Part shown: one piece after another, positions 42,743 through 53,207 of the stretch
How positions within the stretch are numbered: the stretch's first letter is position 1
How the letters are laid out: every line of letters starts with the position of its first letter
Position numbers and translations under genes: made by a program
Source of the DNA: Stachybotrys elegans
Lineage: Eukaryota > Ascomycota > Sordariomycetes > Hypocreales > Stachybotryaceae
DNA length: 64,000 nucleotides
Assembly: GCA_020746835.1 (NCBI GenBank)
Contig: JAGPNK010000022.1
Span: 310,001-374,000, forward strand
Reading direction: 5' to 3'
The notes under the pieces: model-generated
What the model was told of the DNA's origin: nothing
What the model saw: only the letters and a program-made list of their open reading frames with translations
Database searches by the model: none

Positions 42743-45700
42743 TTAAGTTAGCTTATCTGTGTATATACAGATAAAAGTGACTCTTCCAGATGGAGAACCA
42801 ATTACCACTCTGGATTCTGAGATAGCGACACAGTTTTGGGGGGCTGGCCGGAAGTTCACAGGCAACCACAGTATCTTGTGCCCGCCCCATGTAATCCAAT
42901 AGCCATCTTCATCCAGCCCGCATCGTGATCGTATTGGGTTGCTAACATCCAAAGGTAGGTTGGATGGTAGGCGCGACAAGTGAGTAATATTTATCTTAAA
43001 AATCGTGGTGTCTGTGTATAGGTGGAAACCGTCCGTAGTGAATGATAGCAGAGATGTTGCTCGAGCGTTGAAAATTTGCAGACACTTGCCGGTCGCGGCA
43101 TCCCAGAGCCGAGCGGTGTGATCCCATGAGGCTGATGCAAGATGCTTCGCATCCGGCGAGAAGACTGCTGGGTATACATTGTTGCTATGGCCCTCAAGTG
43201 TCTGGAGGCATTGGCCAGTCTCGGCATCCCAGAGCCGAATGGTCTTATCACGCGAGGCCGATGCAAGATACTTTGTATCTGGCGAGAAGACCACCGAGAG
43301 TACCCCACTGCTATGGCCCTTGAGTGTCTGGAGGCATTGGCCTGTTACGGCGTCCCAGAGCCGAATAGTGTGATCATATGAGGCCGATGCAAGATGCTTC
43401 GCATCCGGCGAGAAGACTACTGACCTTACCCCGTTGCTATGGCCCTCAACTGTCTGGAGGCATTGGCCCATCATGGCATCCCAGAGCCGAATGGTATGAT
43501 CCCATGAGGCCGATGCAAGATGCTTGGCATCTGGCGAGAAGACCACTGAATATACCCATCGGCTATGGCCCTTAAGTGTCTGGAGACATTGGCCGGTCAC
43601 GGCATCCCAGAGCCGAACAGTCTTATCACCTGAGGCTGATGCAAGATGCTTTGCATCCGGCGAGAAGACCACTGAGTATACCCCGCCACTATGGCCCTCA
43701 AGTGTCTGCAGGCATTGGCCGGTCGTGATATCCCAGAGCCGAACAGTCTCATCATGTGAGGCTGATGCAAGATGCTTTGCATCCGGCGAGAAGGCCACTG
43801 ACCTTACCCTATCGCTATGGCCCTCAAGTGTCTGTAGGCATTGGCCGGTTGTGGTATTCCAGAGCCGAACAGTCTTATCATCCGAGGCTGATGCAAGATG
43901 CTTTGCATCCGGCGAGAAGGCTACTGACCTTACCCAGTGGCTATGGCCCTCAAGTGTGTGCAGGCATTGGCCGGTCACGGCATCCCAGAGCCGAATGGTG
44001 TGATCATATGAGGCCGATGCAAGATGCTTCGCATCCGGCGAGAAGGCCACCGAGTTTACCGGACTGGTATGACCCTCAAGCGTCTGCAGGCACGAATCCC
44101 AGTTCTGTTCCATAGTCCCAGATACAGACAACCAAGCCCATTGTGCCTTTAAGAACACCTTTCGTATAGGGCTTTTGAGTGGTAAGAAGGCGATAAGAGC
44201 GTAGATTTGAAGCGGGTAAGAGTCAATAGTTGACAGATAGGTCAGGCTAAAACGGAAAGCATCATCAAGTAGTAGCAATCCTTCTTCGTTTTTCTGCGGC
44301 TTATATAGCAATGAGTATCTTTTGCTGTTTAATTAAGATAGGCAGAACGCACCTGTAAAACGGAACGCAATGTTCGCAGAATGCCAAGGCTGTCCGATGC
44401 CCGCCCTACCAGACTCAGTGTTTCAATCCAGTATAGCAGGTGGCTAGAGAGGAACAGGTGAAGTTCATCACCCCAGATGTGTATGTCTCCTTTCTTTAGG
44501 TGATCGACCCAATAAAGACAGGCATATTCAAGCTCCGGCGGGATATGGTAAATTATCGTTTGCTGATCTATATCGGATCGAGCAATTCCTGGTCTTCGCA
44601 AATCGCACATATCCCTTCGAAGCTTTTTCTTCATGACGCGGAGGCAATGGACCACTATATCTTGATGTATCTGCTTCTCGTCTATCCAAAGTCGTGTTTT
44701 CTTCCGTGTCTCAGTATCAACTAAGAAATCCCGAAAAGATAGATGAAATAGGCGTACAGGATCCTTCGATGACATAGGAACATGCAGAACTGAATGAAGC
44801 ATCTTCAGTTGATCGACAATCATGGCTTGTGAAACGCTCAGCAATCCCTCCAGAGCCGAGATCGAAAGGGGACTCTCAAGAGTAATAATGATGCCGACAA
44901 GCTTTCGAAGCTGTTGAATGACTTCATCTCTCTTTCGTTCCGATTGAATACCGACGATTTGTCGATTCAATATTGGCAAGTACGTCGCATCGAGGCCGGA
45001 GGTTGCACTCTTGCCCTTGTACGCTAAAATCTCCTCGAGAAGCTTGTCAGGGTGGCCATGACTGGGTTCGGAGATGAATCGGCAAGCAGTTGCGGCGGAG
45101 ATAAAAAGTGGCTTTGCGAGGTCCACCAAAGCCTTGATCCTGGAATCGCCCGGCCAGTCTGGAGGTAGCCGTGTTTCCACAACCGTAAGGTTATAATCAT
45201 CCCGTATCGATCGAAACTCGTGTTCTAGAAATACCGAGATATCGTGTTCGATAATGTCGGATCTGATTTCGTGAAGAATGAGATCTTGGTAGGTGCCCTG
45301 TGCCTTTGCGAACCCAAGGCGGATCGGCAAATCCGGCCTGCTAGTCACAAACACTTTCACCCCGGGTATTTGTGGAGACTGCATGCGCGCAAAGAGATAG
45401 ATGATGCTTCTAATCTTGTCATCGCCCTCGCATTCATCTAGTGCATCCACAATGATGACAAGTGGGCTCGACAGAGTGATCTTGGACAAGGGCTCAAAGA
45501 TCAACTTCTGGAACTGCTCCTGCATAGCTGACCCCGAAATTGTCGAGTCTTTCTCGATTGTGCTCATCAACATCGGCGCTAAGCTCGGCTCTTTATCTGC
45601 CAGCTGGCGGGCTATCGTCGTCATGAACTTGGTGGCATACCCTCGATCAGCCTCTCCTCTTTTGAAGAAAAAGCTGGCACCGAGGTGTTTTGTCCCAGAC

Positions 45701-46446
45701 AACGAGCGAGCGATGGTCCGTGATATGGTTGACTTTCCCGTCCCAGCCATGCCATTCAACCAAAAGACTGACTTGGCGCTAGGATCGTGAACCCATGCTA
45801 GGATCTGGTCGAGGAGCTCCACTCGCGTATTTTCAAGGCAGGTTGGATTCGACTCTTCGTCATGGGAATTAAACGAGGCACCCTTGGCGATAGTAAGCCG
45901 GTCAAGCACCACAACCTGATCAGTGTTCAAGGCAACGGCACTATCCAATGTTTCTGTTAGCTCGAAGGGTCCTGTAAGTGTGATGAGGATAATCGTGACT
46001 CACAGATGGTCATGCTGTAGCGCCAGGGAAAGTGTCTGCGTGTAGCCTGCAATCTCCTGGACATCCTTCTCCACCTCTTGGCTGCTGAGAGGCCATCTTA
46101 AGGCAGTGAGTCCGAGACGGGCCCTAATCTTATGCCTTGTTCCTTCTGGTCGGAGCTTTTGCTCGAGCTTTTCGAGTTTCCTCTCCAAGGCTTGAAATTT
46201 GCATAAGCTGTCTCGGAGCCCGGCCTGCAGCTTCTGGGAGCTTTTAAGCCTCGCGGCAGTAGGACCGGTGAGCAGCCTGTCGATGTCTCCTGCGATCGCA
46301 CCAAGATTATTAACCTCTTGCAGGAGTCTCTGTACATCGCTCTCAGCATTCTTGACGTCTTTGATGTATTGTGAGCATATCGAAGCAATCTTGGCCGACA
46401 AGTCGACGACGGCGATAATACTAGCCGCGACGCCGAGCCCTTCCAT
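42743..46446 (-). CDS. Helo-like/NACHT/WD40 NOD-like receptor (HNWD-type architecture)
   Basis: Exons (minus) 46446-46004, 45940-44353 and 44293-42743, introns 63 bp (GTGAGT, GCTAAC, GATAG) and 59 bp, total 1194 codons (1193 aa). Residues 1-150 are the helical N-terminal domain of fungal STAND proteins (MEGLGVAASIIAVVDLSAKI), related to HeLo-type cell-death domains. NACHT: P-loop WLNGMAGTGKSTISRTIAR near 207-225, Walker B LVIIVDALDECEGDD near 310, VFVTSRPDLPIRLG. Eight WD40 repeats of 42 residues fill about 750-1086, and a 107-residue tail ends the protein. The layout is that of Podospora HET-D/HET-E and NWD receptors, where WD40 repeats bind a partner and the N-terminus triggers death or membrane damage. 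The gene is intact and is the only cargo of the TIR element. Confidence 0.9.
43069..44080 (-). repeat. eight tandem 126-bp WD40-coding units
   Basis: Each unit encodes GHS..V.SV.FSPDAKHLASAS.D.T.RLWD...GQCLQT. Apart from a few residues the copies are nearly identical at protein and DNA level. Variation is concentrated after GHS and around ASAS.D.T, the positions known in this family to line the binding face. Confidence 0.9.
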
Positions 46447-46929
46447 GACAGAATGGCTTGGTGGGTTTGAAGTCCCTGCTTACCCTTTGGACTGGACTGT
46501 GAGGACGAGCCAGCTCTGGCGGGGTAGTTTAGGCTACGGAGTAAGAGTAAATTCAGCTCCCTTCTCATGATTGGCGCGATAAGGATAAGTGAGGCGATCT
46601 GTGTCACGTGCATCATAGGTAACCATGCTGCCACGTATCATCTGTTCGAGTCATCCACATGCGGGTCAGCTCTCGCAGCCAGGCGTTCGTCAAGAGTGCA
46701 CGGGATCGTTTGGGCGATGTCCTTGATCGGGACATTATCCAGGAGCAGAGCATAAACCTTCTCCTTCGGAGTTAGTCACGGGGCCATTAGGGGATAAAGC
46801 ACTCTTTTGAGCCAATTCTGAGGCTTCTGTTGTAGGAGACAGAAGTGGCGGCCTATCCACTCGTGGATGGCCGGCCAATGTTCGTGTCTGAGGCATCAAC
46901 TTGGTTGTTAGTGCTAGAGTGCCCACGGT

Positions 46930-47038
46930 ACTTCCAGAGGCAGGCTAGGCACTGCGCCTGTGCCGCGCGGGGTCAAAAATGGACCCTAGTTGAAAGAGTC
47001 AAACTTTAGATCGGCGGACGCTAAACTTTAACCCTACT
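46930..47038 (-). repeat. right terminal inverted repeat
   Basis: On the minus strand begins AGTAGGGTTAAAGTTTAGCG, preceded by C and TA, and contains GGGTCCATTTTTGACCCCGC. Ungapped match to 42208-42316. Confidence 0.8.
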
Positions 47039-47632
47039 GTATATTCCAACTGGATGTGTTAATTAGAAGCTATATCTTAAGCAAGCAATATGAATTCAAT
47101 GCAAAGTACAATGACATGATTCTTGAAAATGCTAAGGAAGTCTCTTATCTACACTCCTTGGGGGCAAAGGCTTGTACATGGCTGTTGCTCGCAGGCTATC
47201 TGACATTTCCATCGACATTTGCATCTCTACAAGATTCCCAATTCTTGCATAAAAGTGGGAAAGCTGGAAACTATATTGCTTCTGCGGTTGAGAATGTCCC
47301 ACTGCTCTATGTTGCTTCTTTCTGTTGCGCCTTTGCTGCTATTGGTCTCATCTTCTGGGTTAGATGGAGGCATAACTATGTCTTCTTGATGGATCGAATA
47401 TTTGAGTAAGTGTCCTGCCATGGTCAAGATCAGAATATCTAATTTCCCGACCAGGCCTGTTGTGATCTACTCCTTTATGGGCTTATTGCCAACTTTACAG
47501 AACGTATATGCAGTTCATAAAGGAGAATGGTCTATAACGGCTACCATTACTGGTTCTATTGTCTGTGCATGGTTTGCCTTCTTTATGATTATATTCTCAG
47601 TCTACAGATTTTGGTTACTGCAAATATTGTAA
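47039..47632 (+). pseudogene. 3' piece of a multi-pass membrane-protein gene cut by the NLR element
   Basis: The frame opens just inside the right repeat (from 47032) with IFQLDVLIRSYILSKQYEFN and has no ATG before Met at 47113. It contains GAKACTWLLLAGYLTFPSTF, then a helix at VPLLYVASFCCAFAAIGLIF. A 47 bp intron (GTAAGT 47406 to CCAG 47452) joins RIFE to PVVIYSFMGLLPTLQNVY and a last helix, ending at TAA. Four hydrophobic segments indicate a membrane protein of a common uncharacterised fungal family. The 5' part lies on the far side of the 4.8 kb element, so the gene is disrupted, unless the element is removed as an intron. Confidence 0.65.
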
Positions 47633-48084
47633 AATTGCACCCAGTATATAGTAATGAAAAGAGCTATGTAGTAGGAGTTACAAGAAGCAGTAGACCGACT
47701 ATATAGTAGTAGCCCTTGAGCGTTACCCAGTCTAATTAAGTGTATAAAGATATGGGTTTTCCCGATTGTATGTCCTAATAGAATGCAGACCAGCAATACC
47801 GAGGAGGCTTACTTAATAATAAAGATAACCTTGAAGTCACTGGTCTGTATGCCATTGGCGAACAAGAACAGGAAATCCCATACAATCATAAGGATATTAT
47901 TAAATCAATAAACAAAATTTGGCAAGAAAATCTGTGCTTATAGGTGATAGTGAAATTAAGTTTTCCTAGCTATCTGTCATAACTAGTTGGAAAGTTCGCT
48001 GAACATATCAAGGTTTTCGATGGAAGATGGCTTCCAGTGACTCTGTCAACGCTGCCGCTGGATGGCTTTCGGCGGATGACTTGA
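47633..48084. other. intergenic, AT-leaning; holds short dispersed repeat copy 2
   Basis: No gene supported. The repeat at 47829-47882 matches 39418-39478. Confidence 0.35.
47829..47882. repeat. short dispersed repeat, copy 2
   Basis: CTTGAAGTCACTGGTCTGTA and following bases through GAACAGGAAATCCCA match 39418-39478, which abuts the mariner relic. Shared ancestry with a mobile element is likely. Confidence 0.5.
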
Positions 48085-48741
48085 TCAAAGTTGGAGAGAG
48101 GGGGGTATAAAGATAGTAGTGCAATAGGGCGGTCTGTTTTTCGTTTGTAGCACCGTGATTTCAATCTTATCAGCCCGGGCTGATAGTTGGTCAATATCAA
48201 CCTGAACCATACCCGAGTAAATCTCTGTAGATCGTAGCGCTCGAGATTCAATCCATAATTCGAGGGCAGTGATGTTGTTACTTAGGTGCTCTACCTTGTG
48301 CATCTGGCTTGCTTCAAAGGTCTTTATCAAAGCTCGGCCAAGCGGTAGAAGAAGTAATCGTTCATTTAGAAAAATTTCCCAAGCAATATCAAACATTGCC
48401 ACTGCGTCCTCTCTTGGTATAATTTCGCGACGGATCAGTACCCAGAGTTGGCGGTATACCTGCCCAAAATTTGGGTCAAGATAGCATCAATCCAAGATAC
48501 TTCCTCCACTATTGGCCTGTGTATGGCATGCTCGTATGAATATTGTGGATAAAATCCTTCTGCTAGATCTGATAAATATATTTCGGAAATCTGAATAAGT
48601 CTCAATAAATGATAGTAGAGATGATATGTCAGATATATTGATCATTATTTCGAACTTTAGTTCAGGGGGAAGTGTCTGTAAAGGAGACAGGCCGATTTGT
48701 TCATTGTCTTCGCTGCTCTGGGATATAGTAGGCTCATGCAT
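48085..48741 (-). pseudogene. F-box-like protein gene with one in-frame stop
   Basis: From ATG 48741 the frame encodes an F-box-like motif near residue 22 (LQTLPPELKFEIMINISDIS, then LLSFIETYSDFRNIF). After 84 residues there is a TGA (48487-48489), but the same frame continues without shift (FGQVYRQLWVLIRREIIPRE, then AVAMFDIAWEIFLNERLLLL) to a TAA at 48085. The complete reading would be about 218 codons. Fungal F-box proteins of this form are numerous; the F-box recruits SCF ubiquitin ligase. A single nonsense change is the only lesion seen, so it is a recent pseudogene or a truncated allele. Confidence 0.55.
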
Positions 48742-48943
48742 TTCCGTTATTATGAGCAAGGGCTGACTGAAGAACGATGTAGAGCATAGAATTTAGATCT
48801 ACCAGCTCAATGTATTTAAAAGAAACTCTTGCTAATTCCTACCTAGTCCTAGGACAAATATGAGCTAGCTCTAAAGTCGTTTATTGCTTTTAGCTTTCCG
48901 CATGTCCTAGGACAAAATATGAGCTAGCTCTAAAGTTGTGGAA

Positions 48944-49381
48944 GCAGAAACTTAGAGCTAGCTCAAATATAGCCCCTAGGACAGCTCTAGCGAGTCCTAG
49001 AACGAGAGCCGGTTCTGGGACGAGAGTGGGTTCTAGGACGAGAGTGGGTGTTAGGACAAGAGTGGGTTCTGGGACGAGAGCTGGTTCTGGGACAAGAGCC
49101 GGTTTTGGGACGAGAGTGGGTTCTAGGACAAGAGCTGGTTCTGGGACAAGAGCCGGTTTTGGGACAAGAGTTGGTCCTAAGACAAAATATGAGCTAGCTC
49201 TAAAGTTGTGGGTGCAGAAACTTAGAGCTAGCTCAAATGTAGTCCCCTTAGAGCTAGCTCATATGTTGTCCCAGAACTGGCTCTTGTCCCAGAACCCACT
49301 CTCGTCCCAGAACCAGCTCTCGTTCTAGGACTCGCTAGAGCTGTCCTAGGGGCTATATTTGAGCTAGCTCTAAGTTTCTGC
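48944..49381. repeat. foldback palindrome with an 18-bp minisatellite loop
   Basis: The arms 48944-49043 and 49282-49381 are inverted copies, with three mismatches in the 100 positions I compared. The loop and inner arms consist of 18-bp units of the type GGTTCTGGGACGAGAGT, about nine to ten copies at roughly 49000-49165. The self-complementary GAGCTAGCTC recurs, with AAAGT attached, at about 48863, 48921 and 49191. The short frame through it (Gly-Thr-Arg repeats) is an artefact. It resembles a foldback element. Confidence 0.85.
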
Positions 49382-49440
49382 TTTTATCATCCCACAACTT
49401 TAGAGCTAGCTCTAAGTTCTAATCTTTAACCCCACTATCC

Positions 49441-49968
49441 TACTATTTTTGGTTCTAGGACTGACAAATACTTAGGAAGTTAGAGATAGCTCGGTTGCAT
49501 CCTAGGACCTAGCCTGAGGATCAATAATCATGCCATGGCTCTGTGATAGACTATCTATTACACCTATTTTACACACCTACAGATGAACGACTTTCTCAAG
49601 TAGCCAATCCTGAAACTTCTGTATGTGTCCTTGTGGTGGACTCTCGATATTGCCGCCTTAGTGATAATCGTGAAATGGCGTGAGTCTAGGTGTTGCAATT
49701 AACGCGTATCCTAAACCTGGTGGCTTATGCTGCCAGCAGGCCGCCACCATATTATTTTGGGCATATGGAGGACGATATTGTTTTATTACTTCTGTAGGCT
49801 TGTAAATTGATTTTTTTTCCCTATGATAGAAAGCTCTTCAACTGATACATCTTGTACATTGAGACCAAAAACTAGACTGCATGCCTTAATCACTTGAGGT
49901 TTCTTGAGCCCTAGCATGCACGTAGACAGATCATCTCCAGCTTACTTCCCATTGCCCTAGGAAACCGA
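49441..49968. other. intergenic, nothing recognised
   Basis: AT-leaning 3' flank of the DUF3723-like gene; no gene on either strand. Confidence 0.35.
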
Positions 49969-51637
49969 CTAGACGTTCGTGTTTCTTTTCAGATGGCATA
50001 CAGCTTCTTCAAGACGCGAATTGACGTCCAGGTCATCATTCGGCAACAATATAATGGCATATAGCCCTGATAAGCACGCCGAGTCGAATACTGCGCCTGG
50101 GGTCATCAGAGGTTCGCGCTCCGTTGAATATGGTATAAAGCCGTCGTCCTTATACTGCTCTGCTGTACTTTCCACGACTGAACGGTCAACGGCTACTCTG
50201 CGGTCGATCTGCAAGCTACCTTGTCTGAAGGTATAGAACGATATTGTGGCAGGATGAGGCTCGGGAAGCTGGGCTTCGAGATATTGGCTGGTTATATGCC
50301 TAGCTTCGCCCCTTTCTTCTGTCGTCAAGATCTCAGTTGCAGCTGCATTTTGCATGTGTGTATCTCCTGCATCCTCAGAACTGCCTTTCCGCGATGCCGC
50401 TTTCATGTCCGTTAGCATAGATGGAGTGAGGTCGAACTGCTTTATGTTTCTGCCAAAGAATGCAAAGTACATTGCCCTTAGCACGAAGAAAGAAGTGAAT
50501 TCCTCTGTCTGTGCATGAAGGTTATGTATGAACAGCAATTCCCTGTCTTTTTCGTATGTATTATCATAGGGGATGCCGCTGCGTCTCCTCGGGTTTGGAG
50601 TGCTGCAAAAGGAGGGGATATGGTCCTGCCGCTGGATACATATACTTTCACTATTTGACTGCTCACTACCTGGCGCCACGAAGCCAAGACGGTTGGCGAG
50701 GCCAGAAAACTCGCTCAGGACGTCAACTTCTGCTTCTTGGAGCTCACATTTCGCCAGAAGTTGTTTACCATTACTTTGTCGAGGCCATGCCATTGACTTC
50801 CAATTCCTCATGACATACAGCCATAGCTGGCGTTGCGCCAGATCAAAGCGAGCATCTGCAGGAACGGATAATTGATAGAACACTCCGCTTGATACCTCGA
50901 CTGGCATGGTGCCACCACCTTCAGTCGCTGAAAACGAGCCTTTCAAGATGGAGTCTACAGTAGGAGGCGGCACCCTGTCGTAGGGTTTGTTACCTGGCGG
51001 GCGCTTCCTCTTTGGAAATTTAATAACGTGACGAATGCTGGGCGCGATGGTGTCGATAAAATGCAAATCTTTTAGGAGTGTAAACAGACTTAGAACGGGA
51101 TGGTCAATTGAGAGCAGCGAATTCCACAATTCATGCCGTTGCGCTTGGGTGAGAGCGGTGAATATCTGGCCTGCCTGTAATTTCTCGAAGATTTCTCTTT
51201 TATCATCCTGGCAGTATTTGGGGCATTTCCCCTCTATTGCAGTGACAGAAATAGAGTCTGTTTGTGTTCTTGCGTCCTCCTGCGGTATGAGTTTGGTCCA
51301 GTCTGCTGATACTTGGGAGTTATAATGAATAACCTGCTATGGAAAGTCAATACCATATTCGTCGTGGACTGTTTATCTCTACCTCGGCATATCTTGAGTA
51401 TTTATGCCATTGACTGACGCTCCAGCCACCCCGTAGACCTTTTATCGTAAGCGGTTCGTCGAATGACTTGGCAAGTGCTTCGTGGTCAAGAAGCGCATTC
51501 ACACATCGGAGAGCATGTTTAGACGAAAGCTGAGATATATACTGGCTTTCGGAATGTCGATCCTTCTTTAAGCGGGATTCTCGTATCTTACAATAAATTT
51601 CTACATCCGAGGTGGACTCCAATTTCCTCTTGCTCAT
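49969..51637 (-). CDS. DUF3723-like fungal protein
   Basis: Exons (minus) 51637-51383 and 51333-49969 with a 49 bp intron (GTAGAG donor, TTGACTTT branch area, AGCAG acceptor), total 540 codons (539 aa). Recognisable conserved blocks include CVNALLDHEALAKSF, then EIFEKLQAGQIFTALTQAQR, SVFYQLSVPADARFDLAQRQ-type sequence and ELLFIHNLHA. This pattern reminds me of DUF3723, a family with many members in accessory regions of Fusarium and relatives and of unknown biochemical role; the assignment is from memory of its pattern. A conserved Cys/Gln segment (LAKCELQEAEVDVLSEFSGL) may matter. The gene is divergent from the pseudokinase-like gene, with 208 bp between starts. Confidence 0.65.
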
Positions 51638-51845
51638 CGTAAATGAAGATATAGGTACAGGTACCGATACGCAGAACCTCAGACTTCTTATCCCCATGTA
51701 ATATCCTGGCGACTTGCGCGAAAAGTGGCGGCAGCCGCTAACGGCCACAGAGTCAGTATTTAAGCCACCACCTCGAACGCTTCTCATTAGCCTACAAATA
51801 TATGTATCCACATCGCCAATCTGAGCGTTTGTACATGGAGCAGTC
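51638..51845. promoter_or_regulatory. divergent promoter between DUF3723-like and pseudokinase-like genes
   Basis: 208 bp separates the two start codons. It must hold both core promoters; a TATGTATCC string at about 51800 is AT-rich but no canonical TATA was identified. Joint regulation is likely by geometry alone. Confidence 0.35.
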
Positions 51846-53125
51846 ATGGATAAGACGGGTCGTCCAACCACTCAAATATTCTTTAGCGGGGTACGTCCAA
51901 GCAGGGTTCGCACTAAAAGCCCAAAACACGAAAAGTTCAGGGACTCTGGATCGACAGGCTCCAAGCGTCTGAAACCCGTGATAGACGAAGCGCTCCAGCA
52001 GGCAAAGGTAGAAAGTGGTACTGTCAAGAAGCATACCAATAACAAGCTGCGCCGAAAGGATCACATAACGGACTTGGCCAATCGTGAGGAGCTTAACCCG
52101 GATGCAACTCTGTTTATCGATGGCAGCAACAAGAAACCTGTTACTATTTTCGCGGCCAACCCCGGGGATCCATGGAAGCATTATGAGTGGATATTGACGT
52201 ACCATGATCTTGGGGGTGATGTGGACCTGGCGCTTGTGAGAGCAAAGCCAGACGTATTGGTCAACATCAGGGTATTCACAACTCAAGAGGCGGAGCAAAC
52301 ACTCTCCCGCATACAACAACTTCCACACGACTTGTTTGTTGAGGCATATGATGCTTACGTTACAGAGGAATCTCTCTACGTGATATTTGAGGATATGCAT
52401 ATCAACCTCTCCCGCATGATAAAGAGCACGGATTACCCTACGCCGCATCAAGTCGGCGCTATTATTGGCCAGGTGAGTTATCTTAGGAGTTTAGTCTACC
52501 TACTTCTCAGCTTACTGTTTAGATAATTGAAGGTATTGCCTATCTAGAAAATGAGGGCATGGAACACATTCATTTAGACTCAAGCTCTGTGCTGCTTACA
52601 GCTATGGGCGTAGTCAAAATAGGTACGTATTGGCGGACAATGAGCAGCTAAAATTGACTTTGCTGTTTAGGGTATCAAGAATCCTGTAAGAACGCGACTC
52701 CAGGAAGCAAGTCCCGAGCTGTGGGCAAAATCAGGGATATACTCATGGAGTTGATCAATAAAGACAAAACGGCCACCGGCACACAGCAACCAGAATGGCT
52801 CTCTTGCTCGGAGGGCATCGACTTCCTTGCTGCAACTGTTACTGCTAAATCAGCCAATGAGCTTTTGAAGGTGCCACGCAATTCATCTCTCAGACAGCTC
52901 TATGTGCTAACAATGGTCAGCATCCATTTCTGGCTTCGTATGGGCGTCAAGGAGACGCTTGGCATCATTCCTGCCTTCGGAGACTTATTTATAGAGCAGC
53001 TGCACAGTTTCGTAGGAGCTGCCAATATTCAAAACGGGCCTCGGAAAATATCGACAAACCATAATGCGCTATTTATGGCTCCCAAGGTTATATTTAGCTC
53101 CAATAGCTTAGATGTCCTCGCATAA
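51846..53125 (+). CDS. kinase-fold (pseudokinase-like) protein
   Basis: Three exons, 51846-52472, 52523-52622 and 52671-53125, with 50 and 48 bp introns, total 394 codons (393 aa). The central part reads as a degenerate kinase: YVIFEDMHINLSRMIKST (hinge and helix D), QIIEGIAYLENEGMEHIHLD in place of the HRD catalytic loop, SSSVLLTAMGVVKIGYQE in place of the DFG region. Neither catalytic Asp is at its usual position, no glycine loop is seen, and the C-terminal lobe is abbreviated. The N-terminal 90 residues are basic and disordered. Function is probably a scaffold or sensor. It is divergent from the DUF3723-like gene. Confidence 0.6.
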
Positions 53126-53207
53126 ATGGCCTTATATTTTGACTTCCATACCTGCTTGATTGCTTTCCACCTTGTCATGTAAGATTCTAGAAGAATCCAT
53201 CAGTTAC

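Larger units (their letters stand above)
42208..47038. mobile_element. TIR-bounded element carrying one NACHT-WD40 receptor gene
   Basis: The segment is flanked by 109-bp inverted repeats (42208-42316 and 46930-47038) that align without gaps; hand count about 83 of 109 identical, most differences being transitions. Outer ends read AGTAG next to TA on the left, and (C)AGTAG next to TA on the right, as expected for a TA-inserting Tc1/mariner-like element. The only gene inside is the complete receptor at 42743-46446; no transposase is present, so it would be a non-autonomous element moved in trans. Outside both ends lie the two halves of one membrane-protein gene. The element is 4.8 kb, large for a non-autonomous mariner. 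Alternative: two solo repeats fortuitously flanking the gene; the split host gene argues against that. Confidence 0.7.

Noticed and set aside
43126..44115. plus-strand frames inside the WD40 array
   Set aside because: Antisense shadows of the WD40 repeats.
44294..44352. frame break between NACHT and WD40 parts of the NLR
   Set aside because: A normal 59-bp GT-AG intron joins them in frame, so it is not a pseudogene.
48936..49328. 130-codon frame with Gly-Thr-Arg repeats
   Set aside because: Produced by the 18-bp minisatellite; no gene context.
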